A DNA stretch of 34,647 nucleotides from Bacteroidota bacterium (GCA_004293265.1 RDXZ01000029.1:1-34647), one strand, 5' to 3'; positions 1 through 8,814 are shown, counted from the first letter of the stretch. Notes: generated by a model from the sequence alone, not told the origin. Numbers and translations are program-made.

Positions 1-130
1 ACTTTTCGACACCAACAACCCACGTTTGTTTATCAGCACATTTTTATTTTGCACAAAGATAGAAACTTATTTTTGAAAATATAAATTAACGAAAAAAAAA
101 TAAAGAAAAAATGATATTTATATACTAACA
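1..130. repeat. Long direct repeat, copy A
   Basis: Positions 41-98 match 303-360 with about one mismatch, and 114-130 match 365-381. The first 19 bases resemble the right arm of the 80-bp inverted repeat at 143-223, so the unit reads arm, spacer, A+T-rich tail. The window edge cuts this copy. On the minus strand it carries TATCTTTG (54-61), a good Bacteroidota -7 element pointing out of the window. No coding sequence is seen. Its function is unknown; it may be a mobile-element remnant or a duplicated promoter region. Confidence 0.75.
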
Positions 131-142
131 CATAAACCCTGA

Positions 143-223
143 GTTGTCGGTGGTCGAAAAGTACAGAAATGAAATATTTACAAAAAAAATAAATTTTACT
201 GCACTTTTCGACACACCGACAAC
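143..223. repeat. 80-bp inverted-repeat element, copy 1
   Basis: The left arm (143-166, starting GTTGTCGGTG) pairs with the right arm (199-223, ending CACCGACAAC) with one bulge and one wobble, around an A+T-rich loop of about 32 nt. An almost identical element lies at 34417-34496. It sits between the two direct-repeat copies. It has no open frame and resembles a MITE or REP-type element. The assignment to a class is inference. Confidence 0.75.
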
Positions 224-260
224 GGCAGAAAAACTTATATTTTTGTTAAGATTTTAGTTC

Positions 261-381
261 TGCACTTTTTGACTACCAACAACTTTTATTTATTCAACAT
301 CTTTTTTATTTTGCACAAAGATAGAAATTTATTTTTGAAAATATAAATTAACGAAAAAAAATCAATATTTATATACTAACA
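261..381. repeat. Long direct repeat, copy B
   Basis: This is the second copy of the 1-130 unit. It begins with a diverged right arm of the 80-bp element (261-283) and continues with the same A+T-rich tail. Minus-strand TATCTTTG occurs again at 316-323. From 382 to the gene start at 483 only A+T-rich sequence is seen, and no clear promoter for the peptidase gene is visible. Confidence 0.7.
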
Positions 382-482
382 AATATTATCTATAACAATA
401 AAATAACATCATTTCTTGTAATTTTTAAAGATAATATTTAACTAATAAGTGAAATTTTTACATTAAAAAATAAAATAAAGAT

Positions 483-2510
483 ATGAATATAAAAAAAATA
501 CTTGTTAGCAGTTTTATCACAGCAATTTTTGCTTTCAATTCTGTTTTTGCACAAGGCATTTATCTCAAAAATTTTGATAAATCGGTCAGACCACAAGACG
601 ATTTTTTTAAATTTGTGAATGGAACTTGGTTAAAAAATACTGAAATTCCTGCCGTAGAAAGCAATTGGGGTGCTTTTTCTGAAATAGAAGAAAATAACAA
701 GGCAATTCTCAAACAAATCATAGAAGAGGCTATCAAAAGAAAAGACAAAGAAAAAAAAGGCTCTCATTATCAATTAATTGCTGATATGTATTTGTCTGCT
801 ATGGACACAAAAACTATCAATGGAATAGGAGCAAAACCATTAGAAGCAGAATTGGCAAATATTAACGCCATCAAAAATGTAGAGGATATTCAAAAAACAA
901 TTGCACGCCACCAAAAAATCGGAGCAAGTACGCTTTTTGGCGTGTTTGTGAGTGCAGATTCAAAAAATAGCAAACAAAACGCTATTTATCTCTCTACAAG
1001 TGGTACTTCTTTGCCTGACCGCTCTTATTATTTGGAAGAAAATCCAAAATTTGCACAAATAAGAACCGCTTACCAAGCACATATCGCTAAAATGTTTGTT
1101 TTATTGGGTGAGCCAACAGAAAAAGCGACGCAAATTGCCCAAAAAATATTTAAAATCGAATATCGCTTGGCAGAATCGCAACGCACACGCGTAGATATGC
1201 GTAATCCTCAAAAAAATTATAACAAAAGAACATTAGACGAATTAAATCAGATGTTGTTTAATTTGGATATGAAAAAACATTTTGAATTGATTGGGGCAAA
1301 AGATGTAAAAGAAGTATTAATTTCTCAACCTGAAATGTTGGCGATGATTGATAGAATGATGCGTGATGTAAGCATAGAAGATTGGAAAGGATATTTTCGT
1401 TGGAAACTCGTAACTTCTATGGCAGGTTATCTTTCTGAAGAATTTGAAAAAGAAAATTTTGCTTTTTTTAGTACTACCTTAAATGGCGTAAAAGAGATGA
1501 AACCAAGAGAAAAAAGAATGGTGCAACTTTTAGACGGCGTTTTAGGACAACCTTTGGGTGAATTATACGTAGCAAAAGCATTTCCGCCTGCGGCAAAAGC
1601 AAAAATGATGGAAATGATTACTAACATCAAAGAAGCTTTGGCTGATAGAATTAATGCTTTGACGTGGATGAGTGCAGAAACAAAAACACAAGCATTGATA
1701 AAATTAAAATCTATCGGAGTAAAAATTGGTTATCCTGATAAATGGAGAGATTTTAGTAGTGTGGACATCAAAAACAATGATTATGTAGGAAATTTGATGC
1801 GATTGAGAGAGTTTAATTATAATTTTATGCTTTCTAAAATCGGACAACCTGTTGATAAAACCGATTGGGGAATGACTCCGCCAACCGTCAATGCTTATTA
1901 TTCTCCTATCAACAACGAAATTGCTTTTCCTGCGGGAATTTTACAACCACCATTTTTTGATTTCAAAGCAGATGATGCCGTAAATTATGGAGGCATTGGA
2001 GCAGTTATCGGACACGAAATTACACACGGATTTGACGACCAAGGAAGCCAATATGACGCAGAAGGAAATCTAAAAATGTGGTGGACAAAAGATGACCGCT
2101 CTCAATTTGATAATTTAGCAGGTAGAGTAATAGAACAATATAGCAGTTATAAAGTATTAGATTCTATTTCAGTAAACGGAAAATTGACCATTGGTGAAAA
2201 TATTGCTGATTTAGGCGGCGTTACTTTGAGTTTTGAAGCATTGAAAAAACAATGGACAAAAAATAAAAAACCAAAAAAACAAGATGGTTTTACACCTGAA
2301 CAACGTTTTTTTATAGGTTTTGCACAAGTTTGGAAAAGAAAATATAGAACTGAATCAATGATGCAACGTATCAAAACTGATGTTCATTCTCCTTCAGAAT
2401 TTAGAACAAACGGAACTTTGTCTAATTTTGCACCATTTTTTGAGGCTTTTGATGTGAAAGAAGGCGATAAAATGAGATTGTCTAAAGATAAAATTACGGT
2501 AATTTGGTAA
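483..2510 (+). CDS. Exported M13-family zinc metallopeptidase (neprilysin/PepO type)
   Basis: This is a zinc endopeptidase of family M13, expected to cleave peptides outside the cytoplasm. At 675 residues it has the family's usual length. A signal peptide covers about residues 1-23, with a likely cut after VFA. The N-terminal lobe with DDFFKFVNGTW (about 40-50) is typical of M13. The catalytic motif HEITH lies at 511-515. The third zinc ligand is E572 in ENIADLGG, which also holds the conserved D576. The substrate-binding NAYY motif is at 470-473. All key residues are present, so it should be active. Bacteroidota often carry several such genes. It appears to be a single-gene unit, followed by a hairpin-rich spacer. 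No promoter was recognised upstream, where the repeat cluster ends about 100 bp before the start. Confidence 0.95.
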   Translation: MNIKKILVSSFITAIFAFNSVFAQGIYLKNFDKSVRPQDDFFKFVNGTWLKNTEIPAVESNWGAFSEIEENNKAILKQIIEEAIKRKDKEKKGSHYQLIADMYLSAMDTKTINGIGAKPLEAELANINAIKNVEDIQKTIARHQKIGASTLFGVFVSADSKNSKQNAIYLSTSGTSLPDRSYYLEENPKFAQIRTAYQAHIAKMFVLLGEPTEKATQIAQKIFKIEYRLAESQRTRVDMRNPQKNYNKRTLDELNQMLFNLDMKKHFELIGAKDVKEVLISQPEMLAMIDRMMRDVSIEDWKGYFRWKLVTSMAGYLSEEFEKENFAFFSTTLNGVKEMKPREKRMVQLLDGVLGQPLGELYVAKAFPPAAKAKMMEMITNIKEALADRINALTWMSAETKTQALIKLKSIGVKIGYPDKWRDFSSVDIKNNDYVGNLMRLREFNYNFMLSKIGQPVDKTDWGMTPPTVNAYYSPINNEIAFPAGILQPPFFDFKADDAVNYGGIGAVIGHEITHGFDDQGSQYDAEGNLKMWWTKDDRSQFDNLAGRVIEQYSSYKVLDSISVNGKLTIGENIADLGGVTLSFEALKKQWTKNKKPKKQDGFTPEQRFFIGFAQVWKRKYRTESMMQRIKTDVHSPSEFRTNGTLSNFAPFFEAFDVKEGDKMRLSKDKITVIW

Positions 2511-2567
2511 TCAAAACCTTTTTCTAATATATACAATCAATTGATTTTCAATTATTTATATATAAAA

Positions 2568-2636
2568 TTAGGTTGTTTTGGTGCAAGCCTGGAGGCTTGC
2601 ACCAGTGAGCATCTCGTGCAAGTCCACGCTTGCACG
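2568..2636. repeat. Dispersed TGGA-loop hairpin element (two hairpins)
   Basis: The first hairpin (2580-2603) has perfect 10-bp arms, GGTGCAAGCC and GGCTTGCACC, around a TGGA loop. The flanking bases 2568-2606 recur at 31692-31730. The second hairpin (2615-2636) has arms CGTGCAAG and CTTGCACG and reads as the same motif in reverse orientation. It may also end transcription of the peptidase gene, but no T-run follows. Confidence 0.75.
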
Positions 2637-2694
2637 AAGCTCAAAATAATAATATTATTTAACCATACCTAAATATGAAAATATTTTGATTGGT

Positions 2695-2741
2695 AATTTG
2701 AAATAATAGTCTGTACGGAAGTCTGATTATTATTTCAAATT
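2695..2741. repeat. 14-bp inverted repeat in intergenic spacer
   Basis: Arms AATTTGAAATAATA (2695-2708) and its exact complement (2728-2741) surround a 19-nt centre. This is one of several inverted repeats filling the 371-bp gap between the peptidase and the DoxX-like gene. No gene is seen in this gap. Function is unknown; it could be a transcription end or an element remnant. Confidence 0.55.
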
Positions 2742-2763
2742 AAAATTATATAATTTTTTCCAC

Positions 2764-2787
2764 TATTATTATCCCAAACTCACGTTA
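2764..2787. repeat. Dispersed 24-bp repeat, copy 1
   Basis: This segment (core ATCCCAAACTCACGTTA) matches 21881-21904 at 23 of 24 positions, and 21971-21994 more weakly. A similar A+T-rich stretch follows in both main copies. All copies lie 60-300 bp upstream of plus-strand genes. The origin is unknown. Confidence 0.6.
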
Positions 2788-2846
2788 GTTATCAATTTTT
2801 ATAAAAAAACACTTCATTTTTATAGTATTTTTTTTATTTTTTTATT

Positions 2847-2854
2847 TATCTTTG
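2847..2854 (+). promoter_or_regulatory. Promoter -7 element for the DoxX-like gene
   Basis: TATCTTTG fits the Bacteroidota TAnnTTTG consensus and lies 27 bp before the ATG at 2882. No good -33 TTTG is seen. A TTG that opens a longer frame at 2852 falls inside this element, so it cannot be the start codon if the promoter is real. Confidence 0.6.
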
Positions 2855-2881
2855 CAATCAATTTTATATCTTTCATTTTTT

Positions 2882-4021
2882 ATGCAATATTTACGTTTGT
2901 TTAGTATTATTTTTGTGGGCGGCTTATTTATTTTTTCAGGGCTTATCAAATTGAATGATCCTGTAGGCACACAAATCAAATTAGAAGAATATTTTGAAGT
3001 TTTTGCAACAGATAAAACCGAATTAGGTTTGTCATCTTTGGCAAGTTTTTGGCATTTTTTGTTGCCATTTTCTTTGAGTTTATCGATTATTTTAAGCAGT
3101 TTAGAAGTAGTTTTGGGAGCAAGTTTATTACTGCGTTATAAAGTAAAAAGTACGCTTTGGTGGCTTTTAGGCACGATTATTTTCTTTACTTTTTTGACTT
3201 TTTATTCTGCATATTTTAATAAAGTTACAGATTGTGGTTGTTTTGGTGATTTTATCAAACTCACGCCTTGGACATCTTTTACAAAAGATATAGTTTTGTT
3301 ATTTTTTATAGGATTTTTATTTATTCAACGTAGAAAAATTGTCCCTAATGAAACAAAGTTAGTAAGTTGGTCGGTTTTTGGGGTATCACTTTTTTCGTTT
3401 TTTATAGGTATGTGGGCGACTTGGTATTTGCCTTGGTTTGATTTTTTACCTTATAAGATAGGAGATAATATTCCTGCTAATATGCGTCCAAAAGAGCCTT
3501 TGCGCTATGGAGAACAAGAATATTGGTATAAAGATCTGAAAGAAAATAAAAATATAAAACTCTCTAAAAAAGAATTTGAAACACAATGGGAAAAATATTC
3601 TGATAGTTTGAAATATAAATATTTAGAGATGAAAAATCCATTATTAAATCCTGAAGCACAACCAAAAATTAATAGTTTTGCGGATAGTTTGGTAATGAAA
3701 CAAATTTTTTCAGGAAATAAATTTTTAATTATTATTGCTGAAGCCCGTCGAACAAGCGTAAAATATATAAAAGAATTGAATTTATTGGTAAAAGAATTAG
3801 AGAAAAAGAAAATTCAATCTTTGGTCTTATCAGGAGATGAAGAAAAAGTTTTTGAAGCATTTAGACATCAATATCAATTGGCAGTGCCTTATTTTTTATT
3901 GGATAAAACTATTTTAAAAACAATGATTCGAACCAATCCCGGATATATGTTTTTGAACAACGGAACGGTGGTCAATAAATGGGCAGAAGCAAGACTACCA
4001 AATATTAACCAATTTAACTAA
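2882..4021 (+). CDS. DoxX/MauE-type membrane protein with cysteine-free thioredoxin-like tail (BT_3928-like)
   Basis: The N-terminal half has about four membrane helices (residues 2-20, 53-85, 91-112, 135-150) and the pair C118-x-C120 in DCGCFGD. That pair is typical of MauE/DoxX proteins thought to handle disulphides or quinones in the inner membrane. A fifth helix lies near 160-180. The soluble C-terminal part (about 270-379) has the pattern of a thioredoxin fold (GNKFLIIIAEARR near 281-293, a cis-proline-like VPYF, then GYMFLNNG), but no cysteines. The family is common in Bacteroidota and its exact reaction is unknown. I chose the ATG at 2882 because the upstream TTG at 2852 lies in the promoter. 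The protein is 379 residues and converges on the lamin-tail gene. Confidence 0.8.
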   Translation: MQYLRLFSIIFVGGLFIFSGLIKLNDPVGTQIKLEEYFEVFATDKTELGLSSLASFWHFLLPFSLSLSIILSSLEVVLGASLLLRYKVKSTLWWLLGTIIFFTFLTFYSAYFNKVTDCGCFGDFIKLTPWTSFTKDIVLLFFIGFLFIQRRKIVPNETKLVSWSVFGVSLFSFFIGMWATWYLPWFDFLPYKIGDNIPANMRPKEPLRYGEQEYWYKDLKENKNIKLSKKEFETQWEKYSDSLKYKYLEMKNPLLNPEAQPKINSFADSLVMKQIFSGNKFLIIIAEARRTSVKYIKELNLLVKELEKKKIQSLVLSGDEEKVFEAFRHQYQLAVPYFLLDKTILKTMIRTNPGYMFLNNGTVVNKWAEARLPNINQFN

Positions 4022-4067
4022 ATTTGCATATCAAATTTCAAGTGGTTAATAATCCAAATATGCACCA

Positions 4068-4194
4068 TATACACATCTGAAAATGGTTTTGATATTTTAA
4101 CACAATCTCGAAGAGGTTGAACTTCATTTTCCTCGCGTGAAACACGTGAGGAAAATGAAAAACATTAGCCCAAAACTATTTTCTGATGTGTATA
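4068..4194. repeat. Nested inverted-repeat element between convergent genes
   Basis: The outer arms, 4068-4091 and 4171-4194, are complementary over 24 bp with two mismatches. Inside is a 15-bp stem, CATTTTCCTCGCGTG (4125-4139) against 4143-4157, closed by AAA, with a single G-U pair. It fills the 177-bp gap between two genes that end toward each other. There is no T-run after the inner stem. It may serve as a bidirectional transcription end, but its design is that of a REP or MITE element. Confidence 0.75.
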
Positions 4195-4198
4195 ATAC

Positions 4199-6799
4199 TC
4201 AAAACCTACTTCCTACCACCACAGGTTTTCTGAAAATCTGCTCTCCACCATTGGCAGTAAAAACCTTTGCAACGACTAAATAATTACTATCCGTAACTCG
4301 TTCACCTTGCTCTTTGGTGCCGTCCCAAACAAAAAAATTGTCTGTTCCTATGATTGAATTTTGTGCAATTCGTTTGATTTCTCTGCCATTTCTATCATAA
4401 ATATAAATACTGACAACTGCATTATTAGGCATATTTTTGAGCGTAATGGTCGTAAAATCTTGATAACCATCTTGGTCAGGAGTAAAAGTTTGTGGTGAAA
4501 TCTGAAATTGATTGTCTATATTTATATCGTTGATTTGTTGAGAATTTTTGAAAGTTGGAGTAGCAAAATTAACGTTGGCAGAAGCAGATTTCCACGAGTT
4601 TTTATTTTGTGTAGATACATCAAAACCTATTCTTTCCAAAGAAACTCCTTCTTTATTGTCTAATAATTCAAAGTGCCAATCTTCGTTATAATACATATTT
4701 TCAATGACTTTTCCTTCTGAATTTATCAGTACAAAAGTTCCTTCGTTATCTGTCAAACTTGGTAAATCACATTCAAAAACATTTTCTATGTCAATATTTG
4801 GGTAATTACTTTTTAAAATTTGTTTGTCTGTTGTCAAAACTAAATAAGATTTGGGCGGCATAATCAAAAAATTATTAGTAATTGTTTTTTGATTGGTATA
4901 AATATTATTTTCTTGATTGGCAATCAAATAATTTTTTAGGTCGATAAATTTTTCTGAACGATTGTATAATTCTACAAAATCAACATTATTTGGTGTAGGA
5001 TTAAACAAAATTTCATTCACAATAATATTACTACTATCACTTTTTTGTGGTTTTCCGATTATCTTTTTTATTTTTTGTTGATTGATATTTCCTGCACAAT
5101 CAGCAAAAAAATCTACTTCAATTTCATATTTATCTGTGGTCAGCGGTTGTGCTAATTCTAATTTTAATTGTGAAAAATTATCTGAAAATAACCAAGTTTT
5201 TTGAGCAATATTTATCAGAGGAAAAATTTGTATGTTGATATTTTGTGGTGTATTTTGTGCCAAATTTTCATCAAAAGTAAGAATAACATTATTTTCATTG
5301 GTGGCTTCAGCTCGTAAAAAAGTTGGTTTTGTGAAATCTGGGCGATAATCTTGTATAGAATTTTTTTTCGCAGGCGTGCCTCCGCGTAAATGTACGGAAG
5401 AAGTCCAATTGTTGCCTATACTACAAGGATTGTTCACATCAACCATTTCAAGACTCCAACCGCCATCTTTTTTGGCAGAATTTTCGTGATATTTATCACT
5501 ATAAATTATGCTAAAAAGCAGTTCGTTTTGTGCATTTTTAAGAAAAATTGTATCACCTGTATTCACCAGATTTGGAAAACTTGTCAAACCAATTACCTTC
5601 CCAAAATTTTGAAATAAAGTTGTATCACTATTCTTAACTAATAACGCATATTCTTGTGGATAAAGCCAAACTTCTGGCATTGTATAAATACCATCATCTA
5701 TCAATTTACAATTTTTTAAGTTTAAAATTCGAGGAGTTCGGTTATAAATTTCAATATATTCTCGATTTGGTAGCGGATTTAAAGGTTGCGCACTGCCACG
5801 CGCATCAATCATTATTTCAGAAACGACTAATTCGTGAAATTTTGGGAGAAAAGTTTGCGTCCAAACAAAAAGTTTTTGAGAAGATATTATTACATTACCT
5901 GATAAATCTGTTAAATTTGCCACTAACAATTCATAGTTTTGAAGGCTTGTAAAAGAGGTTTGAAAAGTCAATACAACTACATTTGGATTGGGAATATTGA
6001 CAGAAGAAATAGGAATATTTGTAGGTAAAACTGTGTAATTTGCCAAATTTTGTATGGTAGAAACATTCAAAGCCTCCGAAAAAGTAAGTTCTAAATTTTT
6101 ATCATCAATCACTTTCAAAGATTGCCAAACTGGTGGAATATTTTCCGGAAATTGATCTATGACTATATTATCAAAAAAATGTTTGTTGATAAAACTTGCT
6201 ATTGATTGACGAACTAAAATACCAAAAAAACTCCCTGTTGGTATTTCATTGTCTAAAATTGTGCCTTCTGTTGTCCAATTATTAGCGATATTTCGTTCTA
6301 AAATCCATTCATTATTTAGGTTTCGAGTAATTTTTATTTTAAAAATATTGGTTGAATTATTTAAAATTCCATTTATTCCATCGATTATTTCTGTATTAAT
6401 TCCATTTTTTCTTTTGTAAAGCGATATTTCATCATCAGTATTTCCCACTCTTACAAAATATCCTTCTGTATTCACATCTGTTAAATTACTCGAATTACTT
6501 TGTAAAAAAATATCTACATAATTAGTTCCTGATGGATTAATTTGCATCTCAATATCCATTTCCCAAGTCAAACCACCTGAAATTGTGAGCGGAGTAGCAA
6601 TAAAAAAAGAACTATTTAAAGTGGGAGAATTAGAACGAAGTCGATTGTTTTGAATAACAAAATCTGTATTATTAGGTACGGGAGTCCAAATTGGATTCTG
6701 TGTGAAATCGCCATCAGCAAAATTATCTACTAAAATCTGTGCTTTTGACAAATTTATTAAACCAAAAATAAAAAATAAAATTAGAAGATGTTTTTTCAT
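4199..6799 (-). CDS. Secreted protein with two lamin-tail domains and a FlgD-like C-terminus
   Basis: This 866-residue exported protein starts with a signal peptide (about 1-20, cut near SKA-Q). In order it has a concanavalin-like N-terminal region (25-215), an Ig-like domain with a SEAL motif (220-312), a first lamin-tail domain (322-435, with EYIEIYNR), a second Ig-like domain (492-580), a second lamin-tail domain (590-705, with DFVELYNR) and a FlgD-like beta domain (770-866, FTPDQDGYQD to FVWDGTKEQG). Proteins of this make-up in Bacteroidota are surface or secreted proteins. The FlgD-like tail could act as a T9SS sorting end, though it does not match the standard type A or B signal well. 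The ligand is unknown. No catalytic site was recognised. It converges on the DoxX-like gene and diverges from the lipoprotein gene. Confidence 0.8.
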   Translation of the reverse strand: MKKHLLILFFIFGLINLSKAQILVDNFADGDFTQNPIWTPVPNNTDFVIQNNRLRSNSPTLNSSFFIATPLTISGGLTWEMDIEMQINPSGTNYVDIFLQSNSSNLTDVNTEGYFVRVGNTDDEISLYKRKNGINTEIIDGINGILNNSTNIFKIKITRNLNNEWILERNIANNWTTEGTILDNEIPTGSFFGILVRQSIASFINKHFFDNIVIDQFPENIPPVWQSLKVIDDKNLELTFSEALNVSTIQNLANYTVLPTNIPISSVNIPNPNVVVLTFQTSFTSLQNYELLVANLTDLSGNVIISSQKLFVWTQTFLPKFHELVVSEIMIDARGSAQPLNPLPNREYIEIYNRTPRILNLKNCKLIDDGIYTMPEVWLYPQEYALLVKNSDTTLFQNFGKVIGLTSFPNLVNTGDTIFLKNAQNELLFSIIYSDKYHENSAKKDGGWSLEMVDVNNPCSIGNNWTSSVHLRGGTPAKKNSIQDYRPDFTKPTFLRAEATNENNVILTFDENLAQNTPQNINIQIFPLINIAQKTWLFSDNFSQLKLELAQPLTTDKYEIEVDFFADCAGNINQQKIKKIIGKPQKSDSSNIIVNEILFNPTPNNVDFVELYNRSEKFIDLKNYLIANQENNIYTNQKTITNNFLIMPPKSYLVLTTDKQILKSNYPNIDIENVFECDLPSLTDNEGTFVLINSEGKVIENMYYNEDWHFELLDNKEGVSLERIGFDVSTQNKNSWKSASANVNFATPTFKNSQQINDINIDNQFQISPQTFTPDQDGYQDFTTITLKNMPNNAVVSIYIYDRNGREIKRIAQNSIIGTDNFFVWDGTKEQGERVTDSNYLVVAKVFTANGGEQIFRKPVVVGSRF

Positions 6800-6923
6800 A
6801 TTTCAATCAAAAAAGTATTCGCTTTTATAACATTATTTTAACTAAAAAGTTTTTCAACAAATTAAATAAACTCAAAAAACTTAATTTTCATTCCATTTTA
6901 TTTTTTATTTTAATATTTTTTAC

Positions 6924-6931
6924 TAATTTTG
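6924..6931 (+). promoter_or_regulatory. Promoter -7 element for the lipoprotein gene
   Basis: TAATTTTG fits TAnnTTTG, 30 bp before the ATG at 6962. It lies in the 162-bp gap between divergent genes. No clear -33 element was found. Confidence 0.55.
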
Positions 6932-6961
6932 CACCTTAAAATCACTTAAAATTCTAATAAA

Positions 6962-8248
6962 ATGTTAAAATTTAATATTCTATGGATATTTTTTTTATTA
7001 TTTGGATTAACTTTTTGTACTGAAAAAAAACAAGAAAATAATGCTGATAACAAAGATAATAACTCAAAAGAACTCAACAAATCTAAAAAAGAGGACGAAA
7101 AAAATACTCAAAACGTAGAAAAAAATACAGAAAACGGAAACGAACTCAAAAAACCTCGCAAAGTATCAGAAGGAAAAACTGACAGAAAATTTAACGATTT
7201 AGCAAAACTTATCGCAGGAATGCCCGCAGACGAAGGTAGCGTGTACGCATCTATACACGAAAGCCCTGAATTTAAAAATTATGCAGGTTATGCTGATGGA
7301 CAATGGAAAAATATTTTGGAAACAAAACGTCCTAAACTAATCAAATGGAGAGAGGAAGAATTGAAAGAAGTTACAGAGGCGGGTGGAAGGTTATTTTATC
7401 CTTTTAGCGGACCTGATTTTTTGCACGCAGGCACATTTTTCCCCGAAGTTTCTGAAATTGTGATGATTGGTTTAGAGCCAATTGGCACAATGCCTGATAT
7501 GGATAAAATCGCAAAACAATCTTTGGGTGGCTATTTTAATGGTATTCAACGCTCTTTGGCATCTGTTTTACAATATAGTTTTTTCCAAACGATTAGTATG
7601 GGAAGTGATTTTACGGGGCGAGTTGTGAGCAGTATCGATGGCACTTTGCCTGTGATAATGCTTTTTATGGCACGCACCAACCACAAAGTTTTGGATTATG
7701 AAAAAATGGCTTTGAACGAAGAAGGAAAATTAGTTCCTGCTGAAGGGTATCAAGGCAATGCTCAAACTTATTATGCTACACGCATCGATTTTCAACGCGG
7801 TGATAAACCCGAAGAACGTAAATCTTTGTATTATTTTAGTGTAAATTTATGCAATGATGCTTATGAAGGTAAAAAAGGTTTGAACGAACACAAACCACTT
7901 TTGACTTATTTACAAAATCTTAAATTTACCGATGTTTATATCAAATCTGCTTCTTATTTGATGTATAAACCTGTTTTCTCTACTATCAAAGACATCGTTT
8001 TGAATGGTGCAAAATATGTTTTAAAAGACGATTCGGGAATGTATTTTAACAATTTTGTGAACGATAAATGGGATATTACTTTGTTTGGAAGATATGCAGG
8101 TCCAATTCCTTTGTTTGGCAATTATTATCAACGCGATATGGCGGCGGCTTATACCAATAAGCAATATCCTGTCAAACCTTTGCCTTTTGGAATAGGTTAT
8201 CAATTTGCAGAAGGTAATTCTAATTTGATGTTAGCAAAGAAAAAATAA
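6962..8248 (+). CDS. Lipoprotein of unknown function
   Basis: I do not recognise the family. The N-terminus is a lipoprotein signal peptide with C19 in LTFC, followed directly by TEKK. Residues 20-62 form a low-complexity linker rich in Asn, Lys and Glu. A well-behaved globular region of about 360 residues follows, with notable motifs FYPFSGPDFLHAGTFFP, IGLEPIG and FGNYYQRDMAAAY. There are no membrane helices after the signal peptide, and only one cysteine in the globular part. The codon pattern is like that of neighbouring genes. It is probably anchored to a membrane facing the periplasm or the cell surface. It is a single-gene unit with its own promoter and a hairpin terminator. Confidence 0.8.
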   Translation: MLKFNILWIFFLLFGLTFCTEKKQENNADNKDNNSKELNKSKKEDEKNTQNVEKNTENGNELKKPRKVSEGKTDRKFNDLAKLIAGMPADEGSVYASIHESPEFKNYAGYADGQWKNILETKRPKLIKWREEELKEVTEAGGRLFYPFSGPDFLHAGTFFPEVSEIVMIGLEPIGTMPDMDKIAKQSLGGYFNGIQRSLASVLQYSFFQTISMGSDFTGRVVSSIDGTLPVIMLFMARTNHKVLDYEKMALNEEGKLVPAEGYQGNAQTYYATRIDFQRGDKPEERKSLYYFSVNLCNDAYEGKKGLNEHKPLLTYLQNLKFTDVYIKSASYLMYKPVFSTIKDIVLNGAKYVLKDDSGMYFNNFVNDKWDITLFGRYAGPIPLFGNYYQRDMAAAYTNKQYPVKPLPFGIGYQFAEGNSNLMLAKKK

Positions 8249-8263
8249 TTTTTATTTCAAAAT

Positions 8264-8298
8264 AAAAAAAGTCAAATGTATAAATTTGACTTTTTTTT
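8264..8298. terminator. Bidirectional terminator, lipoprotein gene / ohr
   Basis: The stem GTCAAAT (8271-8277) pairs with ATTTGAC (8284-8290), flanked by an A-run on the left and eight Ts on the right. It therefore works as a rho-independent terminator in both directions between these convergent genes. Confidence 0.85.
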
Positions 8299-8332
8299 AT
8301 GGTATTTATCCTGAAAATTTTGTCAAAGAAAA

Positions 8333-8746
8333 TTATGAAATAACTTTCAAACTTACCTCAATATTGCCACGAGTAGCAACAGAATAAGGGCATAATTGGT
8401 GGGCTTGTTCTACCAATTTTTGTGCATCTTCGGTTGATAAATTGGGTAATTTTACCTCTAAAACGACTGCTAAACCATAACCACCTTCTTCAGACTTACC
8501 AAAAGTTACTTTTGCAGTAACCTCTGAGCCTTCTACATTGCGTCCTTGTGCAACTGCATTGATAGCACCATTAAAACAAGAAGAATATCCTGCGGCAAAA
8601 AGTTGTTCAGGATTTGTGTATTTACTACCTACTGCGGGCATTCTTACGTCCATATCTAATACGCCGTCAGATGTATGCACGTGTCCTTTTCTACCGCCTG
8701 TGTTGGTAGCGTCAGTTGTGTAAAGTACTTGAGAAATTTTAAACAT
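8333..8746 (-). CDS. ohr: Organic hydroperoxide resistance peroxidase (Ohr/OsmC family)
   Basis: Ohr reduces organic and lipid hydroperoxides in the cytoplasm with two cysteines that are recycled by lipoylated proteins. The protein has the family's usual length, 137 residues. The reactive C57 sits in YSSCF and the resolving C119 in CPYSVATRGNIEV, the hallmark of the Ohr branch. R19 and E47 (NPEQLF) match the active-site arginine and glutamate of the family. No MarR-type OhrR regulator lies beside it. Two possible -7 elements precede it: TACTTTTG inside the 58-bp repeat (8849-8856), and a weaker one-mismatch site close to the start. Confidence 0.93.
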   Translation of the reverse strand: MFKISQVLYTTDATNTGGRKGHVHTSDGVLDMDVRMPAVGSKYTNPEQLFAAGYSSCFNGAINAVAQGRNVEGSEVTAKVTFGKSEEGGYGLAVVLEVKLPNLSTEDAQKLVEQAHQLCPYSVATRGNIEVSLKVIS

Positions 8747-8814
8747 ATAATTTATTATAAAAAAATTTATTCTGCAATTTTACTTTAAAAAAAGAATAAA
8801 AACAAAAAATAAGG

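Noticed and set aside
1-381. Regular repeats suggesting a CRISPR array
   Set aside because: Only two direct copies of about 120 bp, no short regular units with unique spacers, and no cas genes in the window.
5656-5952. A 98-codon plus-strand frame
   Set aside because: It lies inside the lamin-tail gene on the opposite strand, with no domain or promoter.
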